Notes under the pieces: model-generated
The model's input: the letters and a program-made list of their open reading frames with translations, nothing else
What the model was told of the DNA's origin: nothing
Database searches by the model: none
Translations under genes and position numbers: made by a program
NCBI RefSeq assembly: GCF_016107545.1
Contig: NZ_JABASS010000003.1
Span: forward strand, 124,001-188,000
DNA from: Psychrobacter namhaensis
Lineage (GTDB): Bacteria > Pseudomonadota > Gammaproteobacteria > Pseudomonadales > Moraxellaceae
Reading direction: 5' to 3'
Length of the DNA stretch: 64,000 nt
Shown here: positions 37,401 through 46,646 of the stretch, in pieces
How positions within the stretch are numbered: position 1 is the first letter of the stretch
Layout of the letters: every line of letters begins with the position of its first letter

Positions 37401-38152
37401 ACAATCCAGTTAGGGGTAAATAGCTGAGTCGCCGCTGGAATGTCCTCGCTTTTAACGACCTTACCGATAACTTCGTCTTTTTTATCGGATATGTAGAACT
37501 GGTATAGCCAACCAATAACTTCTACCTGCTGCCAGTCTTCTTCTGGAATACTATCCACTAAACCACGAAGTATAGAGTCCGTACGGGTTAGGTTGTCTGG
37601 CAATAGCAGCTCGGTTTCATCATTTAATGATTCGAATAAAAACGGCATGGCTTCATGCAGCTTGTGACATTGACCCAGTAGCAGCTCACGGTACAGCTCT
37701 TCGTTTTTATCACCGGCAAGCATTAAATCGATGATGTGATCTCGATCTAGCCCAAGCTCTTCTGCAGCGTCTTGAGCGTGATCTAGGATTTCAAATCGCT
37801 TGTCGCCGTTTGGGTGAGAAAGCACTCGAAAACCATGACCTAGGTAGTCGTGAATCTCCATGTAACGAATAGCACATAGACGGTTAAACCAAGTGTAGGC
37901 CACTTGCTCAACCAGCTGTGCATAGCCTAGTTGTTCACTCTTCTCGACCAGACGCTGTCTAGCTGACGCAAGCTTGCTATCAAAGTTGTTATCACCAATC
38001 TGTAATACCGAACCTTGAACCAACGCATCAACAACTTGCAGCTCACCTTGCTTATTTGCGCTGATACCAAAGGTGTTCAATCGTTTGGCAACGGCATCCA
38101 TAAATGCCACACGGGCTCTAGGGGCATAGTTCTTGATGTTACTGGTTTCCAT
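34478..38152 (-). CDS. pglX: BREX type 1 adenine-specific methyltransferase PglX
   Basis: 1224 residues. SAM-binding motif LDPASGSGHILIEAYNVLKA (about 312) and the N6-adenine catalytic motif VVANPPYMSSKYQ (about 508). The middle (about 620-850) is the variable target-recognition part; the C-terminus is coiled coil with LEKQLDMAETTQDKKRFEKE. PglX methylates a non-palindromic site on the host chromosome so BREX spares it. Length and motif order are normal and I see no homopolymer long enough to suggest phase variation. It lies after the DUF262 gene and overlaps pglZ. Confidence 0.95.
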   Translation of the reverse strand: METSNIKNYAPRARVAFMDAVAKRLNTFGISANKQGELQVVDALVQGSVLQIGDNNFDSKLASARQRLVEKSEQLGYAQLVEQVAYTWFNRLCAIRYMEIHDYLGHGFRVLSHPNGDKRFEILDHAQDAAEELGLDRDHIIDLMLAGDKNEELYRELLLGQCHKLHEAMPFLFESLNDETELLLPDNLTRTDSILRGLVDSIPEEDWQQVEVIGWLYQFYISDKKDEVIGKVVKSEDIPAATQLFTPNWIVKYLVQNSVGRHWLQTYPDSTIKEEMEYYIEPAEQTDEVNEQLKAITPESIDPESIKVLDPASGSGHILIEAYNVLKAIYEERGYRSRDIPKLILENNLYGLDIDDRAAQLSGFSLMMMARQDDRRIFSRDVQLNVLSLQETGHLDLPKLWQDLNLSGEFASGQMQDMFGSDLDLSSFEADNRYQLLQRNIERFEQAKTFGSLIEVPATEHDALQELYESLRELAEQGDPIQRAAVSQIIDVVHQALILSIRYDAVVANPPYMSSKYQTSKVKKYLKSNFSGYDKDLFSVFIINNLKLAKEHALLGFMTPFVWMFLSSYEQLRNKLIDEETIASLIQLEYSGFEGATVPICTFTLHKGHIVDYVGSFIKLSDFRGASNQPIKTLEAIKDKSCDWFYETKLDDLKKIPTTPIAFWVSKEIFNIYENNPKAGEVSKAAVGLQTGSNDKFIRLWHEVSYLKFSDNIKRTEDTLTNNIKWVPYNKGGSYRKWYGNREYVVNWENDGKEIRNFKDSNGKLRSRPQNAQFYFKKGITWSEITSSWKSFRYNELGSISDVTGQSAYFDSEEELVSALCWLNSNVVEKLTKIQNPSLHFQSGDYKNLPFPTLKKEIVPLGEAAIEICQKDWDAFETSNRFNKSPLVLGDLKISESYNRYLSVSKSSTAKLKDIEEQINSYVVSKFELHKDVNIEVLEEQVTLRANPIYRYNGLEVEEANIRFQSDTMAELVSYTIGCIMGRYSLDQEGLVYAHAGNEGFDASLYKTFPADGDGIVPIMDNEWFKDDACNRVVEFVKTVWGEDNLTENLQFIAESLSLDAITARKSETSVETIRRYLSTKFYKDHMQTYKNRPIYWLFSSGKEKAFECLVYLHRYNEGTLSRMRTEYVTPLLGKYEAYAQQLEKQLDMAETTQDKKRFEKELKSINKKHSELREFDDKLKHYADMRISIDLDDGVKENYGKFGDLLSDVKKITGKNPEMIDAN

Positions 38153-38216
38153 GAGTCTCTTCTTTAATATAGTTGTGGTCGGGTGATGTGATATAGAGGG
38201 CGTGTGGTTATAGAAC

Positions 38217-39965
38217 TTACTTAGAACTCAATGCCATTCTTATACGCGCTAATAAGGTTTCATGTCTTTGATCATAAAAGCTCATGAAGTCCTGTATATC
38301 TTCTGGAAGACTGGATATCGCTTGTGACTGTAAGTGTGATTGTCTGGCTTCGGAATTTGGCCACTGCTGCAAATACCAGTCATGTGGCATCTTTTGTCTT
38401 TTTTGGTTATTCACTGATCCCTCAAGTAGTTGTAGATTCGGCAATTTATTAGACGCCTCAATCATTTGATCCTGCAACTCTTCAGGTAGTCCTGCTTTCG
38501 TAAGTTTGCTCTTAGTAAACAGTCCTTTGGGATAAATGTGATCAACATGGAAATGATGTGAGAAGTCAAACCCTGGAAAGATCAATGTTAGCAGAGCAAA
38601 TGTTCTAGGGTTTTTATAACTAAGCTCAGCCAGCTCATCTATCTCTTCATCATCGAAACGTAATGATTTACCTCTTTGCTGCATAGTAGATTCAATTTTA
38701 TCAACTGGAAAGCTATCACCTCCAAATTGCTGGATATCTGCACGAAGCAAGGTTAGAAGCGTATCTAACCCACTTCCCCAAATTCCTGAGGCTTTAAGCA
38801 TAGAACGTACTAACCAGTGACGGATACGCTCTCTATCTTCAGCATGCTCTACACGGGACAAATAAGACAAGTCTAATTTACGATGGTATAAATAATAGGC
38901 TAAAGGTAGTACTGCACTATTGGCTCTTAAATTTTGCGCATTAAACCCATAACTTGCCAGTAGCTGCATTGACAATATCAGTGCTTCTTTTATTGAGTGC
39001 CAGTTCGCTTCTAAGATAGCCATGTTCTCTTTATTGAAAAAATTCTCTACCTTAAAGCCAACACTACCAATATCAGAAAGCATAAGGCCTGCTTTCAATA
39101 CCAAGTCTTTAGAGATATTAAAGCCATCCCCTACTCTATTCATCTCATCAACTAAATTATGAATCTCTTCTCGAGCTTCTAAATCGTCCCACTGAGCTAC
39201 AGCAATTGATAATAAAAGGTCTGAATAAGAAAGCGTGGTGCCACCGCTATTCATTCTAATGAAAATATTAAGTACTTTCTCTAAGCTCTGGTCACTCTCT
39301 TCATAGTAAGCAATCTTATCTTTGAAATGAATAGTGCGATAAAGCTCACGCAAAGCCTTTCTGGCCTCTTTCTTCTGATCAGTAGTTAATACATCACTGT
39401 CTTGCACCTCATCTACAAGTTCATCTTCGTCCTCATTCATGATCCTTGCAACTTTGAACCAGTACTCAGAATCTGAGATGATACTGCCTCTCTCTTCAGT
39501 AAGAAACTCAAACTGATATTTAGATCCTGTTTCCAAATCAGGCTCACCTAATAAGTTCAAATATAGGTACCGGACTGGAAAGGCATCATCATTGCTCCAC
39601 CATTTACCATTTAGCTTCCAGGCAAATGAGCCTCGCAAACCTATATTTAGCGCAGTAATCCTTTGTTGACCATCTAATACCGCTGTAAACTCTCTATCAG
39701 GTAGTTTAGATACATTTTCACAGTGATAATTATCACGCTCATGATAGTGCTGCATAAACTGATAAAATTGATATTTTTCACGATTTTCAGGCTTTATTTT
39801 CCAAAACAGAAAAGTACCAAAGGGATAATCTTGTAATAGACTATCGAAAAGCCTGCATATTTGCTCTGGCTTCCACACAAACTCGCGTTGTATAGCAGGT
39901 AGCAGATACTCCTGTTCTGCTACCTTGTCTAATAAGCCTTTAATTGTTCCGCCTGCTTGATACAT
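38217..39965 (-). CDS. DUF262/DUF1524 nuclease (GmrSD/BrxU-like) nested in the BREX operon
   Basis: 582 residues. The N-terminal DUF262 (ParB-like NTP-binding) region has YLLPAIQREFVWKPEQI and the signature VLDGQQRITALNIG (about 95-110). The C-terminal DUF1524 region has the His-Me finger FHVDHIYPKGLFTKSKL and LPNLQLLEGSVNNQK. This two-domain layout in one chain is that of type IV restriction enzymes (GmrSD, BrxU), which cut modified phage DNA using NTP. Canonical BREX type 1 lacks it. Here it sits between brxC and pglX, 41 bp after brxC and 64 bp before pglX, same direction, so it is probably co-transcribed and complements BREX against phages with modified bases. Confidence 0.88.
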   Translation of the reverse strand: MYQAGGTIKGLLDKVAEQEYLLPAIQREFVWKPEQICRLFDSLLQDYPFGTFLFWKIKPENREKYQFYQFMQHYHERDNYHCENVSKLPDREFTAVLDGQQRITALNIGLRGSFAWKLNGKWWSNDDAFPVRYLYLNLLGEPDLETGSKYQFEFLTEERGSIISDSEYWFKVARIMNEDEDELVDEVQDSDVLTTDQKKEARKALRELYRTIHFKDKIAYYEESDQSLEKVLNIFIRMNSGGTTLSYSDLLLSIAVAQWDDLEAREEIHNLVDEMNRVGDGFNISKDLVLKAGLMLSDIGSVGFKVENFFNKENMAILEANWHSIKEALILSMQLLASYGFNAQNLRANSAVLPLAYYLYHRKLDLSYLSRVEHAEDRERIRHWLVRSMLKASGIWGSGLDTLLTLLRADIQQFGGDSFPVDKIESTMQQRGKSLRFDDEEIDELAELSYKNPRTFALLTLIFPGFDFSHHFHVDHIYPKGLFTKSKLTKAGLPEELQDQMIEASNKLPNLQLLEGSVNNQKRQKMPHDWYLQQWPNSEARQSHLQSQAISSLPEDIQDFMSFYDQRHETLLARIRMALSSK

Positions 39966-40006
39966 GCCATAACCCTTCGTAAGTTCAGATTAGATAAAGT
40001 TACCTA

Positions 40007-43000
40007 CTATTTAATAATAACTCTGTCGCCGTTCGCCACAGACTTCATTAGTCTGTCTCGTAGCACAGCTAAGTAACCCTCTACATCCTCTTCTTTTTCA
40101 ATAACACCACTGGGCACGGCAGATTTGATTAGATGACTTGGGCTAATAGTTACTGTTTTTCTTAAAGGTGCTGTATTGGATGTATTTGCACTGTTATCAA
40201 TATTTATATTCGCAGAGTCAGCATGGCTGGTAGCAGAATCAGCTTGGCTATTCTGTTCTTCGATATAGTCATTAATAAGATCATAAGCCTGAGACTCTAG
40301 ATCAATAGAGTCGGCTTCTTCACTCTTAATTTGATGAACATACTCAGTCTGCTTGATTCTCTCGATACACTGTCTTATTGGATATAGCGCTTTGTTTTTA
40401 ATGTCAGAAGGCGCTGAAGCCTCCTCAAGTGCCACCTGAATGTTATCGACTTTCGAGTCAAGATTACTAAGCGCTTGCTCTTTTCTTTGCTCAACCAGTT
40501 GAGTATTAATCTCTTCAACTTTGTCAATTAACGGCTTGATACGACGAACCTTGTCATAAGGTTCTGCCATAGTATAGATATTATCCAGCTCATCGATGGC
40601 TTTTTTTGCTTCAGGATTCCCTACCAGCACAGATCTATTGGCCTTAAAACGTTGGTTCAATGCGACATCTAACTGACGCCATGTATCAACTTGACCCTCA
40701 TAAAAGTCCTCAAGGTCTTCAAAAATCTCAGCAAAGTCCATTAAGGGATCTTTGTCTTCAATGAAGCGGCTGATCAATGAGTAACTATTACCTTGTTCTA
40801 ACACGCCCGAAATTAAGACAATGCCTGTTTCTATATCTTTCTTACCTGGGAATTGTCCTGATTGAGCCATACCCTGATACTTTTTAAGCTTCTCACACCA
40901 AGCATTTAGCTCAGAGGTTATCAAAGAGTAGAGTTCTTTTTCTTCTGACCCTGTAAAAGTCTTACCAAATAAGTCTCTAACTAAGGTCGCTGCTTTTCTT
41001 AGTTGGTGCTCGCCATGACTTCTTACTTTATTAACCCTTACATCAGCTCGTTTTCTCACACTGCTAAAAGCATCATAAGATTTTTTAAGTGGCAAGTTCG
41101 CACCATTAGAAGTCAGGGATATTTTGCCCGCCAGCCCTAACCTTGCTACTAGAAGTAAAATATCATTGTCTGGCCAGCCATAAGGGCGCTTACTAAAATG
41201 AGTGACGATATCACGTAAAGTGACAGGAATATTACGCTCGAAGTTTAGCGATATGTACTGTTCAACCTCTAGTAAAGCTGAAGGGTTATTCTCTTCTGTT
41301 TGAAGATCCAGACCAATCTGAGCCAAATCATCTGCTGTCAGAACTGCTTTAACCTCTCTTAATACGTCACCGTCTGACGCTTTTAGCATATTCAGCTTTC
41401 CGAAGGTGTTCTCAATAACGTACTTATAAGCCTCATCTAAAATAGCGGCTGGAGCAGACGACTTCTTAGATATTTTAGTGTTGATAGCATAGACGTCCGC
41501 TTCAGAAAGCAAAGACTCAAACTCAGTTAAAAGGCGTTTTTCTCGCTCAATATTTTCCAGTTGCTTTTCTTTAAGTAAATGCTCTTGCTCACGTCTTTGG
41601 CCTGAGTTCTGTTTTAAGAATCTGTCAGTCTTGACATAAGTCGTTAAGTCGTCCCATAGCCGTTTATCCTCTCCTAACCTGACTAGCACATTACCATTGT
41701 CTTTAAGACTATATTCTTTACAGTAATGATCGGTTGAGAAGTTATTGTAGTCAGTATCTAAAGGAGATATCACTTTTAAAACTAAGTCTTCAAGCTGAGT
41801 TCCGTCTTTAGGATGCCCATTACAAAAGCGACTAATAGCAAAATCCTGCTTATTTACTGGATAACGATAGTCTTTCTTTCCTTTGAGAATACTGTCGAAG
41901 ATAATAGAAGATAATTTATTTGACACTTCAGAAATCTCATAGTCAGTATGACGAATCTCATTTTCAATTTCTTTTTCTTCATTCGTCAAGAATATAAACT
42001 CATCACCATTTCTAGCAATCAAAAGCTGTCTTTCAAGACGGCCAAGGCTTTCCTCAATACTTTTACGTAATACAATTCTATCTTCATCTATCGTGCTAAT
42101 AGACAGCGTCACTAAGTTATCTAAAGTACTTTTTACAATATCTACATAGCGTATTAAGAACAATGTTTTTAAAATCTTACCATCGAAATCTGACAGCGAG
42201 TCTAGCTCTAAAGCCTGATCAATTGTTCTTTTGACCGCTGGTTCTAAAAAGCTTTCAATCGCTGCATAGAAACTATAAAAAGGCACCAGCACATTGAGCT
42301 CTTTGTCTTTAATTTGCTTAGCTGCATTTTGAAAGGCATCCAATAGTGATCGCTCACCCATAGCAAGGTGTTTACCCGTAGCGCCTTTGGTTCTAATAGA
42401 TTCAAAAACCTTCTGTACAAGTATGTAGTGATAGGGAATAAATGGATAGTTATCGACAAAGCTACCACTATCGGTATAACTTTTTAATTCGGCTGTTGTG
42501 GTTTTATCAAATGATAATTGGTTTCTAAGTATGTCACCTTTTTCAGCAAAAATATCAGTCAGTTTATTCTTGGCGCTATCAGTTTTAGAAAGCAATCTTT
42601 TTTGAATGACCTCAGAGGTATTACTACTAGACAATGCTAAACGAGTCTTGAATCGGCCTTGAATTTTTGAGAAGTCCTGGCTCTCACCTTTATTCATACT
42701 TCCGATAGCCGCATCGATATCCGCTTGAGAGGTAACAACTACCCATGCTCTTCCATTACAGTAAGTACCTAGGTTTTCTGTAATGGTCTGCAGCTTAAGC
42801 ATCATTTGAGTATTTCGGCCAATGAACTGTCCCACTTCATCGACCAAGAAAAGAATGTTTTTATCTTCTTCAGAGTCTAGGTAGTCTTTTACCCACTTAC
42901 AAAAGTTTTGAATATCTAAAGGAAAGTTTTCCTCTACATTTTCAATCATTTGCGTAGCAGAGCTTAAGGACTGCTTAGTAGCATAGCTAAGCGCTTCAGC

Positions 43001-43639
43001 TATTTCATCTCGATAAAAGTCATAGGCATCACGCTCATCTTCCCACGTAGAGTCTGATAGCTCGGCAAACTTGTCTTTAAATTCTTCATACTCATCACGT
43101 TCGTCTAGTTGTCTTTCTAAATGCGCAATATGAGGAAAATCAGCACAATAGCCCAAGCGCTCATTAAACACCTTCAAAAAAACTTTTAAGATTGCATTCT
43201 CGCGATCTTCTGTGTTCGCTCTTGAATCAATATTAAATAAAATGACGTCAGTGTTTTTTGTGCCGGCACTTTGAATATTTGCCCACAGCATGTTGTCGCT
43301 AACTTTACTTTCAAAAAAGTCAACCGCTCTTCTATGCTTACCATCTTTTTCGACAATATTGTTTTCTAACAAATATGAGAGGATTTTTAGAAAGTGAGAC
43401 TTACCCGAACCAAAGAAACCCGAAATCCATACCCCATTATCTCCAGAGCTAGCAACACCTTGATAAGTACCTGATGGAGAGTAAACATCAAAAAAGTCAT
43501 TAAAGTGTTTGTGTAGCTCGCGTGTGATTACATACTCATCTAGCTCAACAAATATCTGTTCACTATCTCTTTCTTCTGCCTTAACAACACCATTGATATT
43601 TCGCGTTAATTGCTTAGAAAAAATACTTTCAATGTTCAT
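40007..43639 (-). CDS. brxC: BREX type 1 ATPase BrxC
   Basis: 1210 residues. P-loop in VWISGFFGSGKSHFLKIL (about 70-90) and a Walker B-like ILFLVDEVGQFIGRN (about 265), separated by the DUF499-type AAA region; the rest is helical with long coiled segments (around 590-660, 1040-1130). The DNA-dependent ATPase is required for BREX exclusion and modification. GAGAGAAAG precedes the ATG. The last 60 residues contain a Ser/Asn/Ala-rich linker before a conserved C-terminal helix. It lies 28 bp after brxB. Confidence 0.95.
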   Translation of the reverse strand: MNIESIFSKQLTRNINGVVKAEERDSEQIFVELDEYVITRELHKHFNDFFDVYSPSGTYQGVASSGDNGVWISGFFGSGKSHFLKILSYLLENNIVEKDGKHRRAVDFFESKVSDNMLWANIQSAGTKNTDVILFNIDSRANTEDRENAILKVFLKVFNERLGYCADFPHIAHLERQLDERDEYEEFKDKFAELSDSTWEDERDAYDFYRDEIAEALSYATKQSLSSATQMIENVEENFPLDIQNFCKWVKDYLDSEEDKNILFLVDEVGQFIGRNTQMMLKLQTITENLGTYCNGRAWVVVTSQADIDAAIGSMNKGESQDFSKIQGRFKTRLALSSSNTSEVIQKRLLSKTDSAKNKLTDIFAEKGDILRNQLSFDKTTTAELKSYTDSGSFVDNYPFIPYHYILVQKVFESIRTKGATGKHLAMGERSLLDAFQNAAKQIKDKELNVLVPFYSFYAAIESFLEPAVKRTIDQALELDSLSDFDGKILKTLFLIRYVDIVKSTLDNLVTLSISTIDEDRIVLRKSIEESLGRLERQLLIARNGDEFIFLTNEEKEIENEIRHTDYEISEVSNKLSSIIFDSILKGKKDYRYPVNKQDFAISRFCNGHPKDGTQLEDLVLKVISPLDTDYNNFSTDHYCKEYSLKDNGNVLVRLGEDKRLWDDLTTYVKTDRFLKQNSGQRREQEHLLKEKQLENIEREKRLLTEFESLLSEADVYAINTKISKKSSAPAAILDEAYKYVIENTFGKLNMLKASDGDVLREVKAVLTADDLAQIGLDLQTEENNPSALLEVEQYISLNFERNIPVTLRDIVTHFSKRPYGWPDNDILLLVARLGLAGKISLTSNGANLPLKKSYDAFSSVRKRADVRVNKVRSHGEHQLRKAATLVRDLFGKTFTGSEEKELYSLITSELNAWCEKLKKYQGMAQSGQFPGKKDIETGIVLISGVLEQGNSYSLISRFIEDKDPLMDFAEIFEDLEDFYEGQVDTWRQLDVALNQRFKANRSVLVGNPEAKKAIDELDNIYTMAEPYDKVRRIKPLIDKVEEINTQLVEQRKEQALSNLDSKVDNIQVALEEASAPSDIKNKALYPIRQCIERIKQTEYVHQIKSEEADSIDLESQAYDLINDYIEEQNSQADSATSHADSANINIDNSANTSNTAPLRKTVTISPSHLIKSAVPSGVIEKEEDVEGYLAVLRDRLMKSVANGDRVIIK

Positions 43640-43667
43640 CTTTCTCTCTCAAATTTTTGATTTATTA

Positions 43668-44267
43668 TTAATATTTACTTTCATTTCCAGACTCAGGCAC
43701 TAACTTAAAAGCTCTATAATAGTTTTGCGAATTGATCATCCCGAAAGGATGTAAGTCTGTACCACTATATTCCCCAGGATAAAACAATATCATCGGCGTG
43801 CTTCCCATGACGTCCTGTAATGCACTCAATAACTCATGACCTCTAACTAATGGCCAAGCACTTCCTAACCCACATAGAATCAGAAAGTCCATTTGCTCAA
43901 TGTCGTAGTTACTCGCAATGAACTTAGCCACTTTTTCTTGGCTTAAAGGACCTGACAGAGTCTTCTTGATTGCTTCAATGCCTACTTTTTTTTCACGCTG
44001 GCATGCTCTGTCAAATATTCCTCTCTCCTCTAACATAGTCACAAGAATTTGAAATATATTCAGATTTTCAAACTTATATCCTCTACCATGCAACCTATTA
44101 GTCATTAACTCTAAATGCTCACGAACTAACAACTCGTGCTTAGCAGGATAATCAAAAACCCAAAAACCAATTTCATTCCCTAACCCATCATTCTTTAAGA
44201 ATTTTGGGCTTTCAACTCTATCAATGATTAAGTCTAAGCGATGTTGTAGAGCCTTCATATCGTGCAC
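43668..44267 (-). CDS. brxB: BREX protein BrxB (DUF1788)
   Basis: 199 residues. DUF1788 features: IGFWVFDYPAKHELLVREHL, MDFLILCGLGSAWPLVRGHE, LLSALQDVMGSTPMILFYPG and YSGTDLHPFG near the C-terminus. BrxB partners with PglZ in BREX; its biochemical role is not settled. It overlaps brxA by 13 bp and precedes brxC by 28 bp. Confidence 0.93.
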   Translation of the reverse strand: MHDMKALQHRLDLIIDRVESPKFLKNDGLGNEIGFWVFDYPAKHELLVREHLELMTNRLHGRGYKFENLNIFQILVTMLEERGIFDRACQREKKVGIEAIKKTLSGPLSQEKVAKFIASNYDIEQMDFLILCGLGSAWPLVRGHELLSALQDVMGSTPMILFYPGEYSGTDLHPFGMINSQNYYRAFKLVPESGNESKY

Positions 44268-44878
44268 TCCATAACTTCAACTAGGTCCGGTCTATTTAAG
44301 CGTAATAACCACTCTCTGACTTCTGGCATAAGATATACTGGATAAATCTCTCTTTTTTTAGCATCACTTAGATAGCCACTGAGCACTAGCATTTTAATAA
44401 CATTGGTCCCTAGCTTTTTAATCGTTGATTCAGAGTAATTATTCAGATCTGGATACTTTAAAGACTGCGTCTCATAGAAATCCTGCCAGGCAGTACTTGG
44501 TAAATTAGGCTTGTAGGTTCTTTTGGCCTCTGACAAGCTTAGCCTCATAAAATCTTCTACTATCGGTGAGTTAATCATCACTGCTACTAATAAAAGCTGT
44601 ATATAGGCTCGATCTGTAGAGTTAACCAGCGCACTTATAAAATCCTGACCTAGCCCTTCGATACGCGTTCTTATTACACGTACATAGCGACTGGATGTTT
44701 TTACGGATCTTTTCTGTAAAATATTTTGATCTTTAACTAACGCACGCCACTCATCCTCAGGAAGCTGCTGTAACAAAGACTCTGCAATAATACGAGTTTC
44801 TGCTATTAGCAGGCTACCTCCGATCAGGTCGCCTAGATAGGCTTTTATATTTACTGCACGCCTAGCATTATCAGTCAT
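44255..44878 (-). CDS. brxA: BREX protein BrxA (DUF1819)
   Basis: 207 residues from ATG 44878, chosen because GGAGG lies 11 bases upstream; a TTG at 44896 is inside the ribosome site. Sequence NIKAYLGDLIGGSLLIAETR then ...SSRYVRVIRTRIEGL is typical DUF1819, similar to the anti-termination protein NusB fold, with DNA-binding reported for BrxA. First gene of the BREX operon; no WYL-type BrxR regulator is seen next to it. Confidence 0.92.
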   Translation of the reverse strand: MTDNARRAVNIKAYLGDLIGGSLLIAETRIIAESLLQQLPEDEWRALVKDQNILQKRSVKTSSRYVRVIRTRIEGLGQDFISALVNSTDRAYIQLLLVAVMINSPIVEDFMRLSLSEAKRTYKPNLPSTAWQDFYETQSLKYPDLNNYSESTIKKLGTNVIKMLVLSGYLSDAKKREIYPVYLMPEVREWLLRLNRPDLVEVMECTI

Positions 44879-44916
44879 TCTATTAACCGCCTCCAATGGG
44901 ATGAGTAAATTTTGTA

Positions 44917-44946
44917 ATCATATCAAAATAAGACACTACTCTGTCA
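44917..44946 (-). promoter_or_regulatory. Probable BREX operon promoter
   Basis: On the minus strand TGACAG (complement of 44941-44946), 18 bases, TATGAT (complement of 44917-44922), with TG just upstream of the -10. It lies about 40 bases before brxA ATG. Confidence 0.45.
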
Positions 44947-44992
44947 TATGTTTTAAATAACAAATAAGCATTCAATAGTAAATATTAGGAAA

Positions 44993-45008
44993 AACCATAG
45001 TTATGGTT
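44993..45008. promoter_or_regulatory. Operator-like inverted repeat upstream of brxA
   Basis: AACCATA (44993-44999), GT, TATGGTT (45002-45008): a perfect 7-bp inverted repeat about 47 bp upstream of the putative -35. A further AACCATAA half-site lies at 45058-45065. This is a plausible binding site for a repressor of BREX. The rest of 44947-45174 has no gene. Confidence 0.4.
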
Positions 45009-45174
45009 GACGTGTCTCACTTTTTTAACTTTGGAAGTCGCTATTGGGAGGGTCTTTAACCATAATTTTGTCAGTCTAATTCACGTAAGTTTTTTATGCA
45101 TTTATACATGGTTGTGATAAATCCACATTGGCTTTCAACAAGTGATTAGTTATAAGTTTGATACACCTAAAGCA

Positions 45175-46236
45175 CTACCCTCTCAATCTGGGCAATAGCT
45201 CGGGTTTGATAGTACGTAGCCTCATAGCTGAGTCTGGTAACCAGACTAAGTCTTCATGCTCTACAGCTACTTGGTAAGCCCATTGGCTAATAGTTTCTGA
45301 ACGCTCCTGATTGCTGATAAAGCCCATACCGTATGTTTCTTGTTCAATAACATGTCCATATTGTTGGTTACGCCTCAACCACTTCTCATAAAACTTCTCT
45401 TCGGCAAGATAGTCACGTTTACTGTTATTACATTTATGATCAGTCAGTACAAAATTATGAGTCGTATCATTAGGGTACTTTGACCAAGGCACAAAGTGAT
45501 CAATTTCGACGGCTTTTTTTAATGGTCTTTGACAGTAGAAACACTGACCCTGCTGAGTTTCATTTAGTATAGGTACTAACAAGCTTAAATCTTGACGTGA
45601 TTGGTTAAACAAAAAATCTTGTAAATCAATTTCATCACTAAAATATAATTGGTTGTGACGATTGTTACGTACAAACTCTGTCCAGTATTGTTGGCAAAGC
45701 TTATGTATTATCTGACTAAAACGCGCAAAGCAGTAAGCGATCCCAGACTTTAGTAGGATTACTTTTTCTCTTGAGTTATAGATATAGAAGAATTCACGGC
45801 TAACTTTATCTTCTGCACTTTGTAAATACTTGGCAGGGTTGTTTTTAATCGTTCGGGCTATTTCTTTAATGGTCGATTGCCACTTTTTGATATTACGTGT
45901 CCGAGCTATATTTAAATTGGTAGTCTTAGTTTCTTCTTGCAGGGTTAAGACACTAGTGATGACCTTAGCTTGGCCTGTTGTACTGCTTTGCCTCAGTATA
46001 GATTCACTATACTGATCTGAAAATGGTAATGCTTGTGTCCAATAAAGCTGAATAAACTGCTCTGCTAACTGCTCATAAGAAATAACGCATTCGGTATTAT
46101 CACTAGCCCCAGATTCTATAGAAAGGTTGGTTACTGCGATTAATAATGCAAATTTATAGGTCGAGGTATAAGAGCTAGACTCAAGTAACCATTGGATACG
46201 TCTTAGAAAGTTAAGCTGAAATTCTGCTGTTGGCAC
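45175..46236 (-). CDS. HNH endonuclease domain protein beside BREX
   Basis: 353 residues. The C-terminal HNH motif is clear: QCFYCQRPLKKAVEIDHFVP, then HNFVLTDHKCNNSKRDYLAE, with a CxxC and a second Cys as the zinc knuckle and DH as catalytic core. The N-terminal 200 residues are helical, without a motif I recognise. HNH proteins of this size with a helical N-terminal region are common in defence islands as stand-alone nucleases. Same direction as BREX, 296 bp upstream of brxA, so it may be a separate defence gene or a BREX-associated one. Cytoplasmic, no signal. Confidence 0.8.
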   Translation of the reverse strand: MPTAEFQLNFLRRIQWLLESSSYTSTYKFALLIAVTNLSIESGASDNTECVISYEQLAEQFIQLYWTQALPFSDQYSESILRQSSTTGQAKVITSVLTLQEETKTTNLNIARTRNIKKWQSTIKEIARTIKNNPAKYLQSAEDKVSREFFYIYNSREKVILLKSGIAYCFARFSQIIHKLCQQYWTEFVRNNRHNQLYFSDEIDLQDFLFNQSRQDLSLLVPILNETQQGQCFYCQRPLKKAVEIDHFVPWSKYPNDTTHNFVLTDHKCNNSKRDYLAEEKFYEKWLRRNQQYGHVIEQETYGMGFISNQERSETISQWAYQVAVEHEDLVWLPDSAMRLRTIKPELLPRLRG

Positions 46237-46646
46237 TATAAAATCCTTAGAGGCACAATTAATTAACTCACTGTAACTCAGACTTATAACACTAAACCTT
46301 TCATTATGTAATGCTTGGTCTATAGACGAATCTATCTTATTTTATCCAGCTAATAATCAAGGCCATGATAGCACTGATGTGGATAGCTTATATAAATTTA
46401 GCCAAATGGCACGTGTACTCATACACTTAATTTTTGGTCACTTGACGCCGATGGTTCTGGCTATCTTAAATGGCTGCTTAAGCAGGACAGTGTTGACCTT
46501 TATTCATCTTAAGCGTGCCAGCAAGTGTTAGAGTCGGTATAAGTACACTAATGTAGTCGGCTTTATAGTCAAGCTATGCTGAAAATTGAGATCGATACTA
46601 GAAGTGATTAACGCTAAAGTAAATTAAGTTCTTATTAAAACTATAA
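46237..46646. other. Decayed coding sequence, no intact gene
   Basis: On the plus strand one frame gives YPANNQGHDSTDVDSLYKFS (about 46340-46399) and a shifted one DGSGYLKWLLKQDSVDLYSS to a stop at about 46512. This looks like a gene eroded by frameshifts. The parent family is not recognised. Confidence 0.35.

Noticed and set aside
34478..38152. Phase-variable homopolymer in pglX.
   Set aside because: Only short A/T runs of up to seven are seen and the frame is intact. No poly-G or poly-C tract.
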